Assembly (NCBI RefSeq): GCF_002920615.1
Contig: NZ_PQSU01000011.1
Location: forward strand, 62,001 to 126,000
Origin: Streptomyces sp. Ru62
GTDB taxonomy: Bacteria > Actinomycetota > Actinomycetes > Streptomycetales > Streptomycetaceae
Length of the DNA stretch: 64,000 nt
Direction: 5' to 3'
Position numbers and translations under genes: made by a program. Below the pieces are notes generated by a model. The model had not been told where the DNA came from. It made no database searches and saw only the letters and a program-made list of their open reading frames with translations. How positions within the stretch are numbered: position 1 is the first letter of the stretch; the number at the start of each line of letters is the position of its first letter. This document shows positions 58,888 to 64,000 of this stretch, piece by piece.

Positions 58888-60245
58888 GGCGCCTCCCGGC
58901 CGTCGTACTGGCTGCGCGCCGAATCGCTCACCCGGACCAGCAGGGCCACGATCGCCCAGTTGGTGACCACCGAGGAGCCGCCCTGGGCGAGGAACGGCAT
59001 CGCCATGCCGGTCAGCGGGATCAGCCCGGTGACCCCGCCCGCGATCACGAACACCTGCAACGCCACGATCGAGGCGAGCCCGACCGCCAGCAGCCGGCCG
59101 AACGGCTCGCGCAGCGCCAGCCCCGCCCGGTAGCCGCGCTCCACCAGCAGGGCGTACAGCAGCACGATCCCCGCCAGCCCCGCCAGGCCCAGCTCCTCGC
59201 CGGCCGTCGCCAGGATGAAGTCCGACTTGGCGGCGAAGCCGATCAGGATGGAGTGGCCGAGTCCGAGCCCGGTGCCGAGGAACCCGCCGGCGGCGAAGGC
59301 GAACAGCGACTGGGAGAGCTGGTTGGGGCCCTGCCCGGCCTCGATGGTGGCGAACGGGTGCAGCCAGTCCTCGATCCGCCCGCCCACGTGCGGTTCCAGG
59401 CGCCCCACGGCGAACGCGCCGAGCACGGCCAGCAGCAGCCCGACCGCGATCCAGCCGGTGCGCCCGGTCGCCACGTACAGCAGCACCACGAACAGCCCGA
59501 AGAACAGCAGCGAGGTCCCGAGGTCCCGCTCCAGCACCAGCACGCCCACGCTCACCAGCCAGATCGTCAGGATCGGCCCGAGCACCCGCCCGGTCGGGAA
59601 CTGCAACCGCCACAGCCGGCGCCCGGTGTACGCCAGCGCGCTGCGGTTGGCGGCCAGGTAGGCGGCGAAGAACACCGCGAGCAGCACCTTCGCGAACTCG
59701 CCCGGCTGGATGGAGAACCCGGCGATCCGGATCCAGATCCGGGCCCCGTTGACCGGCGGGAACAGGATCGGCAGCGCCAGCAGCACCAGGGCGGCCACCA
59801 CACACACGTACGCGTACCGCTGGAGCACCCGGTGGTCGCGCAGCACCAGCACGACGGCGATGAACAGAGCCACCCCCAGCGTGGACCACACCAGCTGCGT
59901 GGGGGCGGCCCGGTCACCCGGTGTCTCCAGGTCCAGCCGGTAGATCAGGACCAGCCCCAGCCCGTTGAGCAGCACGCCGATGGGCAGCGGCAGCGGATCG
60001 GCGTACGGCGCCCGGATGCGGACCACGACATGGGCGAACAGGGCGAGCACGCCGAGCCCGGCGCCGTAGCCGACGGCACCGGGCGGCACGGTACCGGTCC
60101 GCGCCAGCCCCACCGCGCAGTAGCCGTACACGGACAGCAAGACGGCCAGCACGAGCAGGGACAGCTCGACGCCCCGGCGCCGGGGGAGGCGCACGGCACG
60201 CGCGGGAGCGGGAGCCGCCGCCAGGGTGGTTCCGGCCTTCGTCAT
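58884..60245 (-). CDS. RodA/FtsW SEDS peptidoglycan glycosyltransferase
   Basis: A 453-residue SEDS membrane protein with about 10-12 helices. Signature parts are FPPVNGARIWIRIAGFSIQP, GEFAKVLL, VLERDLGTSLLFFG and PLTGMAMPFLAQGGSSVVTN. It polymerises lipid II with its partner PBP, which follows with a GTGA overlap. The leading 30 residues are Ala/Arg-rich. TAGGTT lies 6 bases before ATG 60245, so it is probably leaderless. Which growth phase it serves (vegetative or sporulation) is not evident. Confidence 0.93.
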   Translation of the reverse strand: MTKAGTTLAAAPAPARAVRLPRRRGVELSLLVLAVLLSVYGYCAVGLARTGTVPPGAVGYGAGLGVLALFAHVVVRIRAPYADPLPLPIGVLLNGLGLVLIYRLDLETPGDRAAPTQLVWSTLGVALFIAVVLVLRDHRVLQRYAYVCVVAALVLLALPILFPPVNGARIWIRIAGFSIQPGEFAKVLLAVFFAAYLAANRSALAYTGRRLWRLQFPTGRVLGPILTIWLVSVGVLVLERDLGTSLLFFGLFVVLLYVATGRTGWIAVGLLLAVLGAFAVGRLEPHVGGRIEDWLHPFATIEAGQGPNQLSQSLFAFAAGGFLGTGLGLGHSILIGFAAKSDFILATAGEELGLAGLAGIVLLYALLVERGYRAGLALREPFGRLLAVGLASIVALQVFVIAGGVTGLIPLTGMAMPFLAQGGSSVVTNWAIVALLVRVSDSARSQYDGREAP

Positions 60246-60251
60246 GTCCGG

Positions 60252-60257
60252 AACCTA
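60252..60257 (-). promoter_or_regulatory. -10 box of leaderless RodA gene (TAGGTT)
   Basis: Minus strand TAGGTT, 6 bases (CCGGAC), then ATG at 60245. Confidence 0.6.
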
Positions 60258-60387
60258 CCTAAACGGGGCGTCTTGTGTGTGACGCCGCCCGGGGACAGCG
60301 CCCCGAAAGGGGCGCGGGGCCGGGTCGGCATGCGGCTCCGCCGTACGGGCGCGAGCAACCACACACGACGGAAAGCCGGAGAACCGT

Positions 60388-61650
60388 CTACGGCCCCGGC
60401 CCGGACCCGGCCACCGGCAGCGTCAACGTCGCCACCGCGCCCCCGTCCACCGCGTTGGCGAAGGTCAGCGTGGCGCCCAGCACCTCCGCCTGCCCCACCG
60501 CGATGGTCAGCCCCAGTCCATGTCCCGTGGCGCCACCCTCCGTGCGGAACCGCTGCGGCCCGTGCGCGACGAGGTACCCCGGATACCCGCCCCCGTGGTC
60601 CCGCACGGTCACCACGGGCCCGTCCACGGTCAGCACCACCGGCGGCGCCCCGTGCTTGTGCGCGTTGGCCACCAGGTTCCCCAGCACCCGCTCCAGCCGC
60701 CGCCGGTCGGTCTCCACCCGCGCGTCCCGGAGGATCCGCACCTCCGTCTCCGTACCGGACGCCCGCACCACCCGCCCGGCCAGCGCGCCCAGCTCCTCCG
60801 TGTCGGCCTCCAGCAGCTCCCGCCCGGTGTCCAGCCGCGAGATCTCCAGCAGGTCCTCGGTCAGCGTGCGCAGCGCCGCCACCCGGTCCCGGACCAGCTC
60901 CGTCGGCCGCCCGGGAGGCAACAGCTCCGCCGCCGCGTGCAGCCCCGTCAGCGGGGTACGCAGCTCGTGCGCGACGTCCGCGGTGAACCGCTGCTCGCTC
61001 AGCAGCTTGCTCTGCAGGCTCGACGCCATCGTGTCCAGGGCCGCGGCCACCGCCGCCACCTCGTCCTGCGGGCGGGTCGGGTCCTTCGTCCGGGGGTCGT
61101 CGACCCGGGCGTCCAGATCGCCCGCGCTGATCCGCCGGGCCACCCGCGCGGTGGCGTGCAGCCGCCGGGTCACCCGGGTCACCGCGAACACGCCGACCAG
61201 CACGGTCGCGCCGATCGCCAGTCCCGACGACCACAGGATCGACTGGTCGAGACCGGCGATGGTGCGGGACTGCTGCGAGTAGTCGACCTCCACGGCCAGC
61301 GCCTGGTGCCCGGCCGCCGGTCCCGCCGCCCACATGGTCGGCCGTCCCCGGTGCGTGGCGACCATCGTGCCGCGCTTCCCGGCCACCGCCAGCGTCCGCA
61401 GCGACGCCGGCAGCCCCTTCGGGTCCACTCCGGCGCCCGGCAGCAGCGTGTCCCCGGCCTCGTACGCCTCGGTGGCGTCCGCGAGCCGGGACAGCGCCAG
61501 GTCACGGGCCTGGCCGACGGTCTGGTCGGTCACCGAGACATGCACGAGCACGCCCAGCAGCGCGGCCAGCGCGCAGCACATCACCGTGATGAACGCGGCG
61601 GCCTTGACGGCGAGGGTCCCGGCCCACTGGGGGAGCCCGAGCCTCATCAC
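60388..61650 (-). CDS. Orphan sensor histidine kinase (HAMP-HisKA-HATPase)
   Basis: A 420-residue membrane kinase. The first membrane segment is about 15-38, an extracellular domain of about 100 residues follows, and the second membrane segment is about 137-158. After HAMP, HisKA has phospho-acceptor His228 in DVAHELRTPLTG. The HATPase has NLVANAHKHG, DHGGGYP and GHGLGLTIAVG. No response regulator is adjacent. The start is GTG 61650 (or ATG 61647), overlapping the upstream lipoprotein stop. The lipoprotein-kinase pairing is reminiscent of CseA-CseC, without CseB or SigE. Confidence 0.9.
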   Translation of the reverse strand: MMRLGLPQWAGTLAVKAAAFITVMCCALAALLGVLVHVSVTDQTVGQARDLALSRLADATEAYEAGDTLLPGAGVDPKGLPASLRTLAVAGKRGTMVATHRGRPTMWAAGPAAGHQALAVEVDYSQQSRTIAGLDQSILWSSGLAIGATVLVGVFAVTRVTRRLHATARVARRISAGDLDARVDDPRTKDPTRPQDEVAAVAAALDTMASSLQSKLLSEQRFTADVAHELRTPLTGLHAAAELLPPGRPTELVRDRVAALRTLTEDLLEISRLDTGRELLEADTEELGALAGRVVRASGTETEVRILRDARVETDRRRLERVLGNLVANAHKHGAPPVVLTVDGPVVTVRDHGGGYPGYLVAHGPQRFRTEGGATGHGLGLTIAVGQAEVLGATLTFANAVDGGAVATLTLPVAGSGPGP

Positions 61651-62372
61651 GGGCTCTGCGCCGGGGAGGGCGACGGGGACGGCGTCCTGCCGTGCCGGCC
61701 GTCACCGACGTGCAGGTACTCGTCGCGGGAGAACACCATCGCGCGCTGCCCCGGGTCCCACAGCCAGGTGGTGCGGTACTCGTAGCCGGAGATGTCGGCC
61801 GGCGAGCGTTCGATCAGCGCCCGGCCGGCCAGCTCGACGCCGATGATCGCGTCGTTGTCGGCCAGCACCTGCACCAGCCTGTGCCGCTCGACGGTGTAGA
61901 CCCGTACGGCCGTCTGGTTGGTCGGGTACAGCCGGAAGCCGAGCGTCAGATCGGCCCGGCCGTCCCCGGTGAGGTCCCGGTAGTACGGCTTCAGCAGCGG
62001 GCAGCGGGCCCGGTCCCCGCCCGGCCGGCACTCCTTCATCCGGTCCACGGTCCCGTGGTAGGCGCCCTTCGACCCGTAGTCGTCGGGGTGTGCCTTCAGC
62101 TCCGCCTCCACGACGTCCACCGGGTCGACCGCGCGCATGTCGTCACCGGGGACCGTGACGCCCCGCACGGTCGCCCGGGTCGCCACGTCGTACGGGTAGG
62201 CCGGGCTGGACGCCGGGCGCAGATCGGGCCAGAGCCGGGCGGGGCTGACCGCGGTGGGCGTCGGCCCGGCGCCGCGCAGCTCACCGGTGTCCCCGCAGGC
62301 CGTCGCGGCCGCCGAGAGCAGGGCGACGGCGGCCACGGCGAGGGCGGTACGCGCGGGACGGTGGACTGGCAT
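61647..62372 (-). CDS. Lipoprotein cotranscribed with the sensor kinase (CseA-like)
   Basis: A 241-residue lipoprotein. The signal (MPVHRPARTALAVAAVALLS) ends in a weak lipobox AATAC. The mature part has PVDVVEAELKAHPDDYGSKG, a Cys pair (KECRPGGDRARCPLL) that could form a disulfide, DLTGDGRADLTLGF and YRTTWLWDPGQRAMVFSRDE. The C-terminal 20 residues are Pro/Ser. It may modulate the kinase that follows. ATG 62372 is chosen (CAGAAT 6 bases upstream, possibly leaderless); GTG 62378 is in the same frame. Confidence 0.82.
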   Translation of the reverse strand: MPVHRPARTALAVAAVALLSAAATACGDTGELRGAGPTPTAVSPARLWPDLRPASSPAYPYDVATRATVRGVTVPGDDMRAVDPVDVVEAELKAHPDDYGSKGAYHGTVDRMKECRPGGDRARCPLLKPYYRDLTGDGRADLTLGFRLYPTNQTAVRVYTVERHRLVQVLADNDAIIGVELAGRALIERSPADISGYEYRTTWLWDPGQRAMVFSRDEYLHVGDGRHGRTPSPSPSPAQSP

Positions 62373-62464
62373 GGTCACATTCTGACGGAAGTGAGCTTTG
62401 TGCTGCTTCGGGGGTCCGGAGCGGGGCAGCGGGACAGGCTGATCGTGCCCGGCGCCCGGCGAGG

Positions 62465-62971
62465 CTACTCGGCCAGCTCCTCCAGCAGCCGCACGGTCGT
62501 CAGGCCCGCCCGCAGGTACTCCACGAACAGCTCGTTGTGCAGCGCCCAGGCCGAGCGCCGGGCCCGGATCAGCTGGATCGCCTGGTCGGCGGAGTCACCG
62601 CGCTGCGCCAAGGCGTGCGCGATCACCAGCCCCGAGCGGTTGTACCCGTGGTAACAGCGCACGAGCACCCGGCGGCCGGCGTCCAGCGCCTCGTTCGCCG
62701 CGCGCGCCAGCCGGATCACCCCGGCGAGCTGCGTCCCGTCCAGCGGACCGTCCGGGATCGGCCACACATGGTGCTCCACGCCCGGATCGGGGCCGTACCC
62801 CGGCAGCCGCAGCAAGGACTGCACCACATCGAACTCGTCATGGACGACGGCGAACTCCAGGCGTCCGGACCCGCCCCGGAACTCGTGCCCGCCCATCCAC
62901 AGGCCGGGCACGATCTCGCTCCACGGGCTGTCCGGAGCCGGTACGTCGGGCTGCTCTCCGCGGGTCCGCAA
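62465..62971 (-). CDS. Dual-specificity/tyrosine phosphatase-like protein
   Basis: A 168-residue phosphatase with the Cx5R active-site loop LVRCYHGYNRSGLV (Cys and Arg intact; Arg in place of the usual His before Cys). SEIVPGLWMGGHEF is the usual opening of the dual-specificity fold. The general acid may be Asp in PIPDGPLD. The start is TTG 62971, because GGGGAGG lies 5 bases upstream and no better start exists. The substrate is unknown. Confidence 0.83.
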   Translation of the reverse strand: MRTRGEQPDVPAPDSPWSEIVPGLWMGGHEFRGGSGRLEFAVVHDEFDVVQSLLRLPGYGPDPGVEHHVWPIPDGPLDGTQLAGVIRLARAANEALDAGRRVLVRCYHGYNRSGLVIAHALAQRGDSADQAIQLIRARRSAWALHNELFVEYLRAGLTTVRLLEELAE

Positions 62972-63071
62972 CGGCGCCTCCCCAACTCCCCCTCACCGGG
63001 CCGTCCTCCACGGTAACCGGTCTTGCCCCGGGAGCACCCCGCCTGTTCCCATGGTCGAGGGGTGATGGCGC

Positions 63072-63875
63072 ATGAGCGGACTGCGCGTGGTGCCGGCCTT
63101 CCGGCACGGCCGGGAGCGGCTGTACGTCTGCCGCGAGGACGGCAGCAATATCGCCTGGTACGACCGTGAGACAGGCCGGGTCAACCTGCTCGGCGAGGAC
63201 AGCAGGGACGATGTGCTCCACGCCCTGAAGCCCTTCCTGACCGGACCGGTGACCGTGGGCCCGCCCCCGGTCCCGACCCCCGCCGAACTCGCCCGTCTGA
63301 CCCTGCACCCGGACGACGACCTGGCCCCCAACCGCCCCGGCGAGGCCCTGCTCGTCGCCCTCGACCGCGACCCCGGACCCACCCACCGGCTGCGCCCCGA
63401 CCCGCGCCGGCGCGCCCTGACCGCCGAGCAGACCGTCGGCGAGGCCCTCGACGGCCTGGAGGGGGCCGGCTGGCACACCCTGCACTCCCTCCCCCTGCCC
63501 GGCGGCGACCGCATCCACCACCTGGCGATCGGCCCCGGCGGCCTGTTCGCCGTCCACGCCCTGTACGCCCGCAAGAGCCGGGTCCTGGTCGCCGACCCCC
63601 TGGTCACCCTGGGCCGCCGCGAGGCCGAGCCGCTGCTGCGCCGGCTGCGCGCCGACGCCGACCGCGCCTCGTACGCCCTCACCGCCGAGGTCCGCCCGCT
63701 GCTGGCCCTCGTCAGCCCGTCCGAGGTGACCGTGACGGCGCAGCCGCGCGGTGTGCGCATCATGACGGACACGGAGCTGGCGGGCCTGGCCCGGCTGGGC
63801 GGGGTCCTCAAGCCGGCGGACGTCGAGGCGCTGCACGGGATGGCCCGGGACCGGCACACGTGGGGGAGGCTGTAG
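63072..63875 (+). CDS. NERD-like domain protein
   Basis: A 267-residue protein. About residues 115-225 resemble a NERD (nuclease-related) domain: AEQTVGEALDGLEGAGWHTL, HHLAIGPGGLFAVHALYARK and LLALVSPSEVTVTAQPRGVR. The predicted catalytic Asp of NERD (V-I-D-T-K) is replaced by VHALYARK, so nuclease activity is doubtful. Residues 1-60 form a separate small domain (LYVCREDGSNIAWYDRETGR). ATG 63072 is chosen. It diverges from the phosphatase gene. Confidence 0.75.
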   Translation: MSGLRVVPAFRHGRERLYVCREDGSNIAWYDRETGRVNLLGEDSRDDVLHALKPFLTGPVTVGPPPVPTPAELARLTLHPDDDLAPNRPGEALLVALDRDPGPTHRLRPDPRRRALTAEQTVGEALDGLEGAGWHTLHSLPLPGGDRIHHLAIGPGGLFAVHALYARKSRVLVADPLVTLGRREAEPLLRRLRADADRASYALTAEVRPLLALVSPSEVTVTAQPRGVRIMTDTELAGLARLGGVLKPADVEALHGMARDRHTWGRL

Positions 63876-63959
63876 CGGGGGCGGCCCGCGCGGGTGCGGA
63901 TCAGTGGCGGGGGCGGCCCGTGCGGGTGCGGATCAGTGGCCAGGGCGGCCCGCAAGGGA
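63876..63959. repeat. Tandem 32-bp repeat after the NERD gene
   Basis: A 32-bp unit at 63876-63907 is repeated at 63908-63939 with one base change, followed by a partial third copy (about 19 bases). The unit contains GGGGCGGCCCG and GGTGCGGATCAGTGG. No further gene is seen to the window end. Confidence 0.88.
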
Positions 63960-64000
63960 TGGCGTGCCGTTACGGCAACGGGGCCGCCGACCGCCGGTCC

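Noticed and set aside
58888..59889. N-terminal extension of the penicillin-binding protein to 831 residues
   Set aside because: The extra codons overlap the RodA gene in another frame on the same strand; the GTGA overlap at 58884-58887 gives a natural start.
63876..63959. Tandem repeat as a CRISPR array
   Set aside because: The units are directly adjacent, with no unique spacers between them, and no cas gene is present.

Overview
The window is high-GC DNA from a Streptomyces chromosome. This is shown by the extreme third-position G/C codon use, abundant GTG and TTG starts, several leaderless genes (a TANNNT -10 box 6-7 bases before the start codon), a CvnABCD conservon, SodN/SodX, a fused 2-oxoglutarate decarboxylase/dehydrogenase (Kgd) and Lon. 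The gene order resembles, from memory, a conserved core-chromosome stretch of Streptomyces coelicolor. I see no phage, insertion sequence, tRNA, rRNA or CRISPR array.

Layout. 0.3-3 kb: a family 2B encapsulin shell gene (EshA-like, with a cyclic-nucleotide-binding insert) followed by a polyprenyl diphosphate synthase that is its probable cargo. 3-8 kb: small leaderless genes (zinc ribbon, DUF952, two glyoxalase-fold proteins), an AraC regulator, nickel superoxide dismutase sodN with its processing protease sodX, a CGNR zinc-finger regulator and a methyltransferase. 8.4-15.2 kb: a polar amino-acid ABC transporter, malic enzyme, an MDR reductase, and a leaderless HTH gene with two operators driving a Clp N-domain protein. 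15.3-17.4 kb: a DUF4097-PadR operon with an operator palindrome.

17.5-30.4 kb: the most unusual region. In order it holds a DUF6104 protein, a Trypco1 protein, a trypsin/VMAP-C protein, a MoxR AAA+ ATPase, a large protein with a degenerate vWA-like domain, a small candidate peptide precursor with a TTA codon, an HExxH peptide-hydroxylase-like enzyme, and a TIR/NB-ARC/TPR protein of the FxSxx-COOH (FxsT) type. It looks like a VMAP-MoxR-vWA conflict module placed next to a divergent RiPP-type module that lacks the usual radical SAM enzyme.

30.4-46 kb: kgd, an OmpR/HisKA two-component pair, a spermidine-synthase-like protein, a rhomboid-like membrane protein, lon with a ClgR-type box, a PAS/GAF/SpoIIE phosphatase, a GH25 lysozyme, a MarR regulator and a PP2C-like protein. 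46.4-52 kb: conservon cvnABCD followed by a StyA-type flavin monooxygenase. 52-64 kb: NlpC/P60 endopeptidase, TetR regulator, an AurF-like diiron oxygenase divergent from a second diiron ferritin-like protein, a proline/glutamine-rich membrane protein, a RodA-PBP pair, an orphan histidine kinase with a lipoprotein, a tyrosine-phosphatase-like protein and a NERD-like protein.

Many genes are translationally coupled by ATGA, GTGA or TTGA overlaps, which supports the operon groupings. All family names come from motif recognition by eye; no database search was run.
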